Assembly: GCF_003003285.1 (NCBI RefSeq)
Contig: NZ_PVTP01000001.1
Location: forward strand, 248,001-312,000
Source: Yoonia maritima
GTDB lineage: Bacteria; Pseudomonadota; Alphaproteobacteria; Rhodobacterales; Rhodobacteraceae
DNA: 64,000 nt
Reading direction: 5' to 3'
Shown here in pieces: positions 40,655-49,040 of this stretch; positions within the stretch are counted from its first letter, which is position 1; every line of letters begins with the position of its first letter. Below the pieces are notes generated by a model. It was not told the origin of the DNA, searched no databases, and saw nothing but the letters and a program-made list of their open reading frames with translations. The position numbers and the translations under genes were made by a program.

Positions 40655-41518
40655 ATGATCCAGATGAAAACCATGAACCGCGGTGCCATTGTTGGCCCGC
40701 TATATTTTGTCATCGCGGGGGCGCTATTCGCCGGTTCTAATACTGCCGTGCAAGGGGCTGGGATGGTCTATGGCGTTCCATCTGCAACAATTGCATTTTG
40801 GCAATATGCGCTGGCCAGTATCGCCGTTCTGCCAATGGTATGGACCGCATCATGGCGCAGTGATCGGCCATTGATGCATCTTCTTAGGGTGGTCTTGGCC
40901 GCAATCGGCGTGCAGTTTTGGGTTGCCGGACTGGCGGTTGTGCCAATTTGGCAGGCGGTGGCGCTGATCCTGACCTCGCCATTGTTTGTCACACTCGGGG
41001 CAGGGTTGTTCTTGAAGGAACACTTATCGGCGTCGCGCGTTATCGCTGTGTTGGTTGGGGCCGTTGGTGGGGCCATCATCCTCGCGCCTTGGAAGGATGC
41101 GTTTCAATGGGCCGCACTCATGCCCGTAGCTGCTGCGGCATTCTGGGCGGGTTCATCACTCGTTACCAAGGAACTCACTAAAACCGAAAACGCCGGAACG
41201 CTCACGCTCGCGTTGCTGGTCTTGCTGGTGCCTGTGAATGGGCTTGCCGCAATGGGCAGCGGTTTTACCGTCACCCCTGAGGCGCTATGGCTCGTTGCGC
41301 TCGCGGGATTGCTCGTCGCTGGGGCGCAATACCTGCTGGCGCGGGCATACATGGTTGCGGATGCTGCGTATCTACAGCCGTTTGATCACCTGAAACTGCC
41401 ACTCAACGTAGCGCTGGGGATCGTATTTTTTGGATTCGCACCACCGGGAATGATGTGGATCGGAGCCGGTGTGATTATCGGAGCAAGCGGGTGGGTGATG
41501 CGTGATGAGGTGGGCTGA
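40655..41518 (+). CDS. ribN: DMT family transporter under FMN riboswitch control (RibN-like)
   Basis: A 287-residue membrane protein with two EamA-like halves, about ten hydrophobic helices, such as VIAGALFAGSNTAVQGAG and, in the second half, VAAAAFWAGSSLVTKEL. RFN-controlled EamA transporters of this type (RibN) take up riboflavin in alphaproteobacteria. ATG 40655 is preceded by AAAGGAC, in the regulatory hairpin; the ATG at 40574 lies inside the aptamer and is not a start. Confidence 0.87.
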   Translation: MIQMKTMNRGAIVGPLYFVIAGALFAGSNTAVQGAGMVYGVPSATIAFWQYALASIAVLPMVWTASWRSDRPLMHLLRVVLAAIGVQFWVAGLAVVPIWQAVALILTSPLFVTLGAGLFLKEHLSASRVIAVLVGAVGGAIILAPWKDAFQWAALMPVAAAAFWAGSSLVTKELTKTENAGTLTLALLVLLVPVNGLAAMGSGFTVTPEALWLVALAGLLVAGAQYLLARAYMVADAAYLQPFDHLKLPLNVALGIVFFGFAPPGMMWIGAGVIIGASGWVMRDEVG

Positions 41519-41574
41519 AATCTTGAAATGTCAGCGATGCTTACCTATGTGCCACCTATTAGAAGGAGATATTT

Positions 41575-42231
41575 ATGCGAAACTATCTGTGGGCTGTTGG
41601 CCTTATTTGTACGCCATTTCTAAGTGCTGCCGATAATGCAATGCGCATCACTGAGCCTTCTTCTTCCAATGCGTTCTATGTTGGGTATGAGGCCATAACA
41701 GATCATCCTGAATGCCAAGGCCCCGCTGAAGCGGGCTTTCGTATTTCTTCGTATTTCCAAAATGTGACCTACGGAATGCACAATGCCGACGGGCTGTTTC
41801 ACATCGAAAGAGGTGATCTGGAAGAAGTACCGCAGGCTAAATGTGTAAGAACGTTGCGTCGCGGGGTTGAAATAACACAGACAAGTGTGGCCTGTTCGCC
41901 CGAGGAAATGCAGGCTTACGAAGCGATTTCATCAGCGCCGGCACCCACGTTAGACTTAGCTGTTGAATTGTTTGGATGTGTATCTCCAGTTGGACAAGCC
42001 AATTTAGGTGGGACTTGGGTAGCGACATTACACAAGTCAGATACAGAGTTTCCGATCTCAGGTGACATAGCAGCTGGTAAAGAGCCGGTTCAACATAGTG
42101 ATGGATCATGGTCCCATGTAAGTCAGACTTATACTCGTATGACCGACGCATATTTGATACGCGTGAACACGAGTGGGCCGAGGAAAGCATACGCTCTCCG
42201 TTCAGTAGAACGTCTATTATACTTAGGCTAA
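41575..42231 (+). CDS. Secreted orphan protein with four cysteines
   Basis: A 218-residue exported protein with signal peptide (MRNYLWAVGLICTPFLSA) and a mature part with cysteines at HPECQ, AKCVRT, SVACSP and LFGCVS, likely two disulfides. A near-ideal ribosome binding site (AGAAGGAG) precedes ATG 41575. The gene is more AT-rich than its neighbours, and I recognise no family. Confidence 0.68.
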   Translation: MRNYLWAVGLICTPFLSAADNAMRITEPSSSNAFYVGYEAITDHPECQGPAEAGFRISSYFQNVTYGMHNADGLFHIERGDLEEVPQAKCVRTLRRGVEITQTSVACSPEEMQAYEAISSAPAPTLDLAVELFGCVSPVGQANLGGTWVATLHKSDTEFPISGDIAAGKEPVQHSDGSWSHVSQTYTRMTDAYLIRVNTSGPRKAYALRSVERLLYLG

Positions 42232-42461
42232 ACGATACACCGGCAATTGATGTGAACTTGCGCTGCTTGCCGATCATGCTTGATGGACTTGGGGCGAGAT
42301 CATCCTATTTAGAGATACCTCTTAGGATGTTCGTTAGCGATACTGCGCACGATACCTGTACTGGCGATGGTTGCCCCATTTGGAGCGATGATCATCGGTA
42401 TTCAAGGTTTAGGAGTAACCCCGCGAACTATGGATGGGGGTGTTTCGAGTAGGCTTTTAGC
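42232..42461 (+). other. Gap between the orphan secreted gene and msrB
   Basis: This 230-base stretch is AT-richer than its surroundings. I see no frame with coding character, no clear hairpin terminator and no RNA gene in it. Confidence 0.4.
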
Positions 42462-42863
42462 TTACCCATCCGCCTCAAACGTCATCGCAACCCCGTTCAT
42501 GCAATACCGTAGCCCTGTGGGCTGTGGTCCGTCGGGGAAGACGTGGCCGAGGTGTGCTTCGCAGCGGGCGCAGTGGACTTCCGTGCGTTTCATGAAAAAC
42601 TTGCGGTCAACGCTTTCGCCTACGGCCTCTGGGCTGATGGGTTGGTAAAAGGATGGCCAACCGGTGCCGCTTTCGAATTTGGCGGATTGATCAAATAGGG
42701 GGGCACCACAACACACGCAGTTGAAGGTGCCTGGGTCTTTGGGGAAATTGTCATGCGTACCAGACCGTTCGGTCCCATGTTTGCGTGTCACCTTATAGGC
42801 AAGATCGGATAGTTCTTCACGCCATTCGGCGTCGGATTTCACAATTTTGTCCATCGGGTTCAT
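42462..42863 (-). CDS. msrB: Peptide-methionine (R)-S-oxide reductase
   Basis: Repairs oxidised methionine (R form) with thioredoxin. The 133-residue protein has zinc pairs CVCC and [15 protein letters not shown] and the catalytic RYCMNG. It is of usual length. ATG 42863 or 42854 is the start. Confidence 0.93.
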   Translation of the reverse strand: MNPMDKIVKSDAEWREELSDLAYKVTRKHGTERSGTHDNFPKDPGTFNCVCCGAPLFDQSAKFESGTGWPSFYQPISPEAVGESVDRKFFMKRTEVHCARCEAHLGHVFPDGPQPTGLRYCMNGVAMTFEADG

Positions 42864-42924
42864 AATCCTTTTGCATTCTTATCTTCTAACCTAAGCTGAC
42901 ACGAGAGGTTCGCCAAGGTAGTCA

Positions 42925-43641
42925 ATGATGACATTTCCGTTCGAAAAGGGGCGTTTAAGGGCTCGGCTCGCTGCTGGGGATGAAGACCTGCGTGCTTGCC
43001 AGCGATTGCGGCACCAGAGTTTCTTCGGACGCGCTGGTGTTGATGTTGCACCGCTGGACCCCTTGTTCCAACATTTGATGATCCTTGACGAGGGTGGGCA
43101 GCTGCGTGGGACGCTGCGGTTTCGTGTGTCGCGTACAGGGCATGATATGAACCAAGGCTATGTCGCGCGACACTATGACCTGCGGCGATGGAAGGATGTC
43201 GCGGGACCATTTCTTGAGATTGGTCGTTTCTGCACGGTGCCGGGTGATTTAGATGCTGATTTGCTGCGGATGCTTTGGGGGGCGTTAACGCGCGTTGTGG
43301 ATTCGGAGGGAATCTCAATGCTTTTTGGTTGCACAAGTTTTGAAGGAACAGACCCAAGCCGATATGGCGCAGTGTTTCACCGGCTTGCGCGTAACCACCA
43401 AGGGCCGGCCGCTTTGCGCCCGGTCCTGAGCGATCCAAACGCCGTCCCATTTGCAAATATCGCAGCCTGCGGGATTGCCCCGATGCCTGCGCTGTTGAAA
43501 TCATATCTGTCGCTTGGCGGTTGGGTCGGCGATCATGTGGTGATTGATCACGATATGAACACGCTTCATGTGTTCACGTGCCTAGAGGTAAATGCCATGT
43601 CTGCGGCCCGCGTGGCGCGTCTGCGTGCTGTTGCCAGTTGA
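42925..43641 (+). CDS. GNAT family acyltransferase, OlsB-like
   Basis: A 238-residue protein resembling OlsB, the ornithine-lipid N-acyltransferase: LRACQRLRHQSFFG at the start, LEIGRFCTVPGDLDADLL, and the ending YLSLGGWVGDHVVIDHDMNT. OlsB proteins are usually somewhat longer, and no olsA lies next to it, so the substrate is uncertain; a hemolysin-like GNAT is an alternative. Confidence 0.65.
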   Translation: MMTFPFEKGRLRARLAAGDEDLRACQRLRHQSFFGRAGVDVAPLDPLFQHLMILDEGGQLRGTLRFRVSRTGHDMNQGYVARHYDLRRWKDVAGPFLEIGRFCTVPGDLDADLLRMLWGALTRVVDSEGISMLFGCTSFEGTDPSRYGAVFHRLARNHQGPAALRPVLSDPNAVPFANIAACGIAPMPALLKSYLSLGGWVGDHVVIDHDMNTLHVFTCLEVNAMSAARVARLRAVAS

Positions 43642-43671
43642 CGACGCCCGCGCCGCGCCGTAGCAGGCGAT

Positions 43672-45480
43672 ATGGCTAGAGCACCCTTACTCCAAATTTC
43701 CGACATCGCGCTGACATTCGGCGGCGATCCTGTATTCGAAGACCTGTCATTGGTGGTTCAACCCGGTGACCGTGTGGCCCTTGTTGGGCGCAACGGTTCG
43801 GGTAAATCCACCTTGATGAAGGTCATGGCCGGTTTGGTCGAGGTCGACAGCGGCACCCGTGTCGCATCGCCCGGCGTGCAGGTCGGCTATATGGAACAAG
43901 ACCCCACGATGGAGGGGTTCGAGACGTTAGGCGAATACGCGGCCAGCGGGCTTGACCCTGATGAGGCGTATAAAGTCGATATGGTCGCTGAGGGGCTGAA
44001 GTTTGACCCGGCAGGCAAAGTTGCCACTGCTTCGGGCGGTGAACGTCGTCGCGCGGCACTGGCCAAATTGATGGCCGAAGCGCCTGAACTGATGTTGCTA
44101 GATGAGCCTACAAACCACTTAGATATCGAAGCGATTGCGTGGTTGGAAAATGAACTAAAAACAACCCGCGCTGCATTCGTGTTGATTAGCCACGATAGGG
44201 CGTTTTTGCGTGCGCTGACGCGTGCCACGCTGTGGATCGACCGTGGCGCAGTACGTCGCGCCGAGGAAGGGTTTGAGAATTTTGAGGCTTGGCGCGATAA
44301 AATCTGGGAAGAAGAAGACCAGCAGCGTCACAAGCTAAACCGTAAGATCAAGCAAGAGGCTCGCTGGGCGGTCGAAGGCATTTCTGCGCGTCGTACCCGT
44401 AACCAAGGACGGCTTCGGGCGCTACAAGACTTGCGTGCAGAAAAGGCTGGACAGATCAAACGCCAAGGCACTGCGGCAATGGCATTTGATGGCGGCAGCA
44501 CCTCTGGTAAAAAAGTAGTCGAGGCGTTTGGCTTGACCAAATCCTTTGGTGACAAGCAGATTGTTCAGGGGCTGGACCTGACCGTACAGCGTGGCGATCG
44601 TATCGCGTTTGTCGGGCCGAATGGTGTTGGGAAAACGACACTCATCAAGATGTTACTGGGTCAAGTTGAACCAGATGAAGGGTCGGTTAAGCTCGGCACG
44701 AACCTAGATATCGCGTTGTTTGATCAGACCCGTGCGGCGCTGAATAACGAAATGTCGCTGTGGGAAAACCTTGCGAATGATCCCGAACTTGGGGTGAGCG
44801 GTAAATCGGATCAGATCATGGTTCGGGGCAATCCGAAACATGTGGTTGGCTACCTGAAAGAGTTCTTGTTTGACGAGGCGCAAGCCCGAGCACCTGTGCG
44901 GTCACTGTCTGGTGGTGAAAAAGCGCGTCTACTGCTTGCACGCCTGATGGCACGCGAAAGCAACCTGCTGATCTTGGACGAACCGACCAACGATCTTGAT
45001 ATCGAAACGCTTGATCTGTTGCAGGATATTTTGGGCGATTATGACGGCACTGTTCTGCTGGTCAGCCATGACCGTGATTTTCTTGACCGGGTCGCGACAA
45101 CGACCATCGCGATGGAAGGCAACGGGCAGGCTGTTGTTTATGCAGGTGGTTGGACCGACTATCGCGCGCAACGTGGCGGGGACTTTGTGGAAAGCAAAGA
45201 GGCGTCAAAGCCATTAGCGAAAAAGCAAAAGCAGGTTGAAAAGAAAGCCGAGACCGGACTCTCGTTCACCGAAAAACACCGTCTCGAAGAACTACCGAGC
45301 GTCATTGATCAACTGACCGCAGAAATTGGCAAGCTCGAAGAACTGCTCGCAGATCCAGAGCTATTCACGAAGCAGCCGGTGAAATTTCAGAAAGCTTCTG
45401 ATGCGCTCGTCGCCCGTCAAATCGCACTATCGGACGCAGAAGACGAATGGATGACGCTAGAAGAGAAGGTGGCCGGGTAG
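43672..45480 (+). CDS. ABC-F family ATPase (Uup-like)
   Basis: A 602-residue soluble protein with two ABC domains: Walker A GRNGSGKST and GPNGVGKTT, signatures ASGGERRRAAL and LSGGEKARLL, Walker B LMLLDEPTNHLDIEA and LLILDEPTNDLDIET. The linker and the C-terminal coiled coil (LEELPSVIDQLTAEIGKLEE) fit the Uup subgroup. These act on the ribosome. Confidence 0.92.
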   Translation: MARAPLLQISDIALTFGGDPVFEDLSLVVQPGDRVALVGRNGSGKSTLMKVMAGLVEVDSGTRVASPGVQVGYMEQDPTMEGFETLGEYAASGLDPDEAYKVDMVAEGLKFDPAGKVATASGGERRRAALAKLMAEAPELMLLDEPTNHLDIEAIAWLENELKTTRAAFVLISHDRAFLRALTRATLWIDRGAVRRAEEGFENFEAWRDKIWEEEDQQRHKLNRKIKQEARWAVEGISARRTRNQGRLRALQDLRAEKAGQIKRQGTAAMAFDGGSTSGKKVVEAFGLTKSFGDKQIVQGLDLTVQRGDRIAFVGPNGVGKTTLIKMLLGQVEPDEGSVKLGTNLDIALFDQTRAALNNEMSLWENLANDPELGVSGKSDQIMVRGNPKHVVGYLKEFLFDEAQARAPVRSLSGGEKARLLLARLMARESNLLILDEPTNDLDIETLDLLQDILGDYDGTVLLVSHDRDFLDRVATTTIAMEGNGQAVVYAGGWTDYRAQRGGDFVESKEASKPLAKKQKQVEKKAETGLSFTEKHRLEELPSVIDQLTAEIGKLEELLADPELFTKQPVKFQKASDALVARQIALSDAEDEWMTLEEKVAG

Positions 45481-45501
45481 CTGCGTTAGAAACGAATGCT
45501 A

Positions 45502-45531
45502 TTTCTCTTTCGTCTTGGGATGAAAGAGAAA
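45502..45531 (+). other. Long perfect-type hairpin after the ABC-F gene
   Basis: TTTCTCTTTCGTC (45502-45514) and GATGAAAGAGAAA (45519-45531) make 13 pairs (one G-U) around a TTGG loop, 22 bases past the ABC-F stop. No T-run follows. It is unexplained: candidate stability element or processing site. The gap 45481-45611 otherwise holds nothing visible. Confidence 0.5.
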
Positions 45532-45611
45532 CATCCAGTATTGTTGACGTAAACACGTGGATCACATTGACCGCGAATGCGTATTTAACTGAACAATATT
45601 GGAGACGTGAT

Positions 45612-45995
45612 ATGGCAAAAGGCAGTTGTGATTGCGGCGAAGTAAGTTTTGAGGTCGAAGGCTTAGGAGACGCCGTGACGATTTGTCATTGCGGGCAGTG
45701 CCGACGGACAAGCGGTCATCATTGGGCGTCGATACATGCGTCTTTTGATAATGTTGTGTTTACAAACGAGCAGGGGCTGACTTGGTATAAGTCATCTGCT
45801 TATGCAAAGCGTGGGTTTTGCAAAAGCTGTGGTTCAAGTTTGTTCTACCGTATGAACGATGACGATAGCATCAATATTGCGCCGGGTTGTCTGGACCAAC
45901 CGACAGGTCTGACTATTGGTAAGCATATTTTCGTTAAAGACAAAGCTGACTATTATGAAATCACCGATGATGCACCACAGATCGAAACGTATTAG
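45612..45995 (+). CDS. GFA family protein (Mss4-like zinc fold)
   Basis: A 127-residue zinc-binding protein. Cysteine motifs CDCG, CHCGQC and CKSCGSS are those of the GFA/CENP-V family. Original family function (glutathione-dependent formaldehyde activation) is not established for most members. ATG 45612 follows GGAG; an in-frame extension overlapping the ABC-F gene is unlikely. Confidence 0.88.
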   Translation: MAKGSCDCGEVSFEVEGLGDAVTICHCGQCRRTSGHHWASIHASFDNVVFTNEQGLTWYKSSAYAKRGFCKSCGSSLFYRMNDDDSINIAPGCLDQPTGLTIGKHIFVKDKADYYEITDDAPQIETY

Positions 45996-46011
45996 CAAGT
46001 TGGAGGCTGGG

Positions 46012-46872
46012 TTAGCTTTCTTTGGGCGATCCTAAAATGTCACGACAGCAGTGAAATAGCGGCAGGTCGTCGTTCTTTCCGCAAAATGACCAGTAGGCCG
46101 CCAGCCATTTTGTGATTGGGGTACGTTTGTTGGTAAACCCATGATCATCCAGCCATGCATTGGCTTGCTGTTGGCCCGCGTCATTCGCAGCCGGCGTTAT
46201 CGACGGGTTTAAGAACGCAGCGGCGGCAATCGGGTTGAAGGATGCGCAACCTGCAATTGTTGTCCCGCCAAAGTCTAACACGGCTGTGATTTTCCCATTC
46301 TCGCATAAGACATTGGAAGGGCAGTAATCCAGATGAACAAGCGATGGTTTATCCGGTTCATCGATCTTGGCAATCAGATCGTCCACATCGATATTTAGCC
46401 CGCAAACATTCAGCGACGCCTCGGCGCGGGCACGCAGGAAATCTTTAAAGCTAATGCTTCGAATAGGGTTCGCGAGCGCCAGTTCGCCGTATTCAGTTTC
46501 GTTCTTCAGTAGTCCTGTAACTTGGGTCGCGCTTTCTAGGTAATCGTTCACTAAGCGTTCGCGTTGCGTTGGGGTGCATTGCGGGAGAGCCTGATGCATT
46601 GGCCTCCCGGTAAGACGGTCTTCGATCGTAAAATGGAACCCATGCTGAAACCCAAAGTCACGTATGTGTGGAATTTCAAACCGGACCATTTGGGGCGCAT
46701 TTTGAAGTCGAGAGAGTAGGGCAACTCGGGCAGCAACATCTGCGGCAACCGTATCGGCAGCATGAACGCGTAGCGCTTTATCAGGGCCTAAGGCAAATAC
46801 TTGTGCCTCTGCGCCTGCGCCCAGAAACGATGATCGGTCAGTGCCAAAGTGCGCAAGGAGGGTTTCGATCAT
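46012..46872 (-). CDS. Aminoglycoside phosphotransferase-like (APH) kinase
   Basis: A 286-residue APH-fold kinase. HLDYCPSNVLCENGKITAVL has HxDxxxxN and DFGGTTIA the DFG-like acid, near residue 190-215. The substrate could be a sugar, choline-like or antibiotic compound; nothing else points to drug resistance. The start ATG 46872 has weak SD. Confidence 0.75.
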   Translation of the reverse strand: MIETLLAHFGTDRSSFLGAGAEAQVFALGPDKALRVHAADTVAADVAARVALLSRLQNAPQMVRFEIPHIRDFGFQHGFHFTIEDRLTGRPMHQALPQCTPTQRERLVNDYLESATQVTGLLKNETEYGELALANPIRSISFKDFLRARAEASLNVCGLNIDVDDLIAKIDEPDKPSLVHLDYCPSNVLCENGKITAVLDFGGTTIAGCASFNPIAAAAFLNPSITPAANDAGQQQANAWLDDHGFTNKRTPITKWLAAYWSFCGKNDDLPLFHCCRDILGSPKES

Positions 46873-46925
46873 TTTGATAGGCCGCTCGCAGAATTGATAC
46901 TGTTTGACCCTACACCGAAGTATTT

Positions 46926-46956
46926 CGCCCGCAATGATCAAGTGTCGTTGCGGGCG
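46926..46956 (-). other. Inverted repeat upstream of the APH-like gene
   Basis: CGCCCGCAA (46926-46934) and TTGCGGGCG (46948-46956) pair exactly, 9 bases, 13-base loop. With the hairpin at 46979-46996 it makes a double stem between the iron-binding protein gene and the APH-like gene, and may end transcription of the former. Confidence 0.5.
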
Positions 46957-46978
46957 AGTTGGTTTACGTCTTGTGCAG

Positions 46979-46996
46979 TGGGGGCCAACGCCCCCA
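46979..46996 (-). terminator. Hairpin after the iron-binding protein gene
   Basis: TGGGGGC (46979-46985), 4-base loop, GCCCCCA (46990-46996); 7 bases past the stop of the minus-strand gene. Strong stem without a U-tract, so probably an mRNA end or weak terminator. Confidence 0.5.
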
Positions 46997-47002
46997 TCAT
47001 GC

Positions 47003-48007
47003 TTAGCCGTCGAAGTTGACTTCTTCCATGATCCGCAAGGAAACAGGGCGGTGCGAAGCCAGTTCTTCTAGTTTTACGTCGTCGGCAGTGAACTCGCCCC
47101 AACCAGAAACCAGCTCAGACAGCTCTGCGCTTTCGAGTACTGGGTATTCGTAGTTCAGCTCTGCGTAGATGCTCTGAGCTTCGGGAGATACGAGGTATTC
47201 CATCAGTTGCAGGGCTTCTTCGCGGTTTGGTGCCGCTTTGGTCATCGCAACACCAGAGATGTTTACGTGTGTGCCGCCGTTCTCAAATGTTGGGAACACG
47301 ATACGGACAGAGTTTGCCCATTCGGTTTGCTCTGCGTCCTGCAGCATTTTGCCCATGTAGTATGTGTTACCAAGGCTAATGTCGCATTCGCCAGCCCAGA
47401 TCGCTTTGACCTGTGCGCGGTCGTTGCCTTCTGGCTTGCGTGCAAGGTTTTCACGGACGCCAGCGGCCCATTCAGCTGCACCTTCTTCGCCGTGGTGCGC
47501 CACAACAGCAGAGGTCAGAGCAAGGTTGTAGTTGTGAACGCCGGAACGTGTGCAAATGCGGCCTTCCCATTTGTCGGACGCCAGATCTTCGTATGTTGTG
47601 ACTTCGCCGTCAGCAACGCGTTCACGTGATGCATAAACGATCCGTGCACGTTTGGTCAGGCCAAACCAGCTGTTGTCTTCAGCGCGCAGTGACGCTGGGA
47701 CTGCTGCTGTCAAAACGTCGCTTTCGACGGGCTGGATTACGCCGCCATCAACGATTTGCTGCAAGTTGGCGATATCAACTGTCATCACCAGGTCAGCTGG
47801 TGAACGATCGCCCTCGGCCTTCAGGCGCTCAACGATACCGCCATCAACGAATGCCAAGTTTACGGCGATTCCTGTGGATTCTGTGAACGCGTCCATAACC
47901 GGTTGGATCAGCTCTGGTTGGCGTGTTGTGTAGATGTTCACATCTGCAATGGCGGGGGCTGCAACTGCTGCGCATGCGCTTGCAAGTAGACAAGTACGTA
48001 GGGTCAT
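47003..48007 (-). CDS. Iron(III) ABC transporter substrate-binding protein (FutA/FbpA type)
   Basis: A 334-residue periplasmic protein with a signal peptide (MTLRTCLLASACAAVAAPAIA). NIYTTRQPELIQPVMDAF and GNTYYMGKM (the twin tyrosines that bind ferric ion) fit FbpA/FutA. No permease or ATPase gene is near, so it must work with a system elsewhere. A strong promoter lies upstream. Confidence 0.88.
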   Translation of the reverse strand: MTLRTCLLASACAAVAAPAIADVNIYTTRQPELIQPVMDAFTESTGIAVNLAFVDGGIVERLKAEGDRSPADLVMTVDIANLQQIVDGGVIQPVESDVLTAAVPASLRAEDNSWFGLTKRARIVYASRERVADGEVTTYEDLASDKWEGRICTRSGVHNYNLALTSAVVAHHGEEGAAEWAAGVRENLARKPEGNDRAQVKAIWAGECDISLGNTYYMGKMLQDAEQTEWANSVRIVFPTFENGGTHVNISGVAMTKAAPNREEALQLMEYLVSPEAQSIYAELNYEYPVLESAELSELVSGWGEFTADDVKLEELASHRPVSLRIMEEVNFDG

Positions 48008-48034
48008 AAAGAGGCTCCATGTTTAATCGGCGCC

Positions 48035-48063
48035 TATAAATCTGACTATTTTACTTGGGTCAA
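48035..48063 (-). promoter_or_regulatory. Promoter of the iron-binding protein gene
   Basis: On the minus strand TTGACC (48063-48058) is followed after 17 bases by TTTATA (48040-48035), 28 bases before the start codon. It matches the consensus well. No certain iron-regulator box was seen. Confidence 0.6.
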
Positions 48064-48074
48064 CGCATTTTTGC

Positions 48075-48896
48075 TTAATTAGGCTTCAACTCGCTCAATT
48101 TTGCGGCATCCCACAACGCATCCATTTCGGCTAAGTCACTTTCAGATGGTGATTTTCCTTTGGCTGAGAGCGCGTCTTCGATGGCTTCAAATCTTCTGGT
48201 GAATTTTGCGTTCGTACCACGCAAAGCGGCCTCTGGATCAACGCCAAGGTGTCGTCCAAGGTTAGCAACGACGAACAAAAGGTCGCCATACTCTTCTTCG
48301 ACCTCAGTCTGCGTAAGCGTGTCGCGCGCCTCGACCAGTTCGGCGGCTTCCTCTTTGATTTTGTCGATCACTTGGCTGGTGTCAGGCCAATCAAACCCCA
48401 CACGCGCCGCACGTTTTTGCAGTTTTACAGCGCGTGTTAAGGCGGGCAGCCCAGCTGCGACACCGTCAAGCGTACGACCTTGCTTTTTGCCTGCGCGTTC
48501 GGCTGCTTTGATCTTTTCCCAGTCTGCGGTTTGTTGATCTGCAGATTTGTCGCGCGATTCGTCGCCGAACACATGTGGATGGCGCGCGACCATTTTATCG
48601 GCCACGGACTTCACAACGCTGTCAAAGCTGAATAATCCAGCCTCTGAGCCCATTTGCGTATGATATACCGTCTGCAACAGAAGATCGCCCAGCTCCCCTT
48701 CGAGTTCTGGCCAATCCTTCCGGGCGATAGCGTCGGCGACCTCATAAGATTCTTCAATGGTGTAGGGGGCGATACTATCAAAGTCTTGTTCGATATCCCA
48801 AGGGCAACCCGTTTCAGGGTCCCGTAAGCGGCGCATGATTTCAAGCAAGCGTGGGAGGCCGCCGTTCGGGTCATGAATTAGGGTGTCGTCAGTCAT
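48075..48896 (-). CDS. mazG: Nucleoside triphosphate pyrophosphohydrolase MazG
   Basis: House-cleaning enzyme hydrolysing NTPs to NMPs. The 273-residue protein has CPWDIEQDFDSIAPYTIEE, typical of MazG, and the second domain with EEYGDLLFVVANLGRHLG. ATG 48896 follows GAGG; the longer frame to 49136 runs into the start of the divergent M20 gene. Confidence 0.93.
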   Translation of the reverse strand: MTDDTLIHDPNGGLPRLLEIMRRLRDPETGCPWDIEQDFDSIAPYTIEESYEVADAIARKDWPELEGELGDLLLQTVYHTQMGSEAGLFSFDSVVKSVADKMVARHPHVFGDESRDKSADQQTADWEKIKAAERAGKKQGRTLDGVAAGLPALTRAVKLQKRAARVGFDWPDTSQVIDKIKEEAAELVEARDTLTQTEVEEEYGDLLFVVANLGRHLGVDPEAALRGTNAKFTRRFEAIEDALSAKGKSPSESDLAEMDALWDAAKLSELKPN

Positions 48897-49040
48897 GCTG
48901 TGCCTCATGCTATTTGGGGTGAAGCTATCGAAACGTGGCTCCAACGCCAAGGGGCGGATTGTGATTGGAAAGCGATTGACACACCCCGAAATAGGCACTC
49001 TGTCAGTGCATAGATTATTCCTACGAAAGCGAGTCCTAGA

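Noticed and set aside
45447-45611. Extension of the GFA protein back into the ABC-F gene
   Set aside because: The added 55 residues are unlike the family, and ATG 45612 has GGAG upstream.
46012-46872. APH-like gene as an antibiotic resistance determinant
   Set aside because: APH fold is used for many small-molecule kinases; there is no mobile context or resistance gene near.
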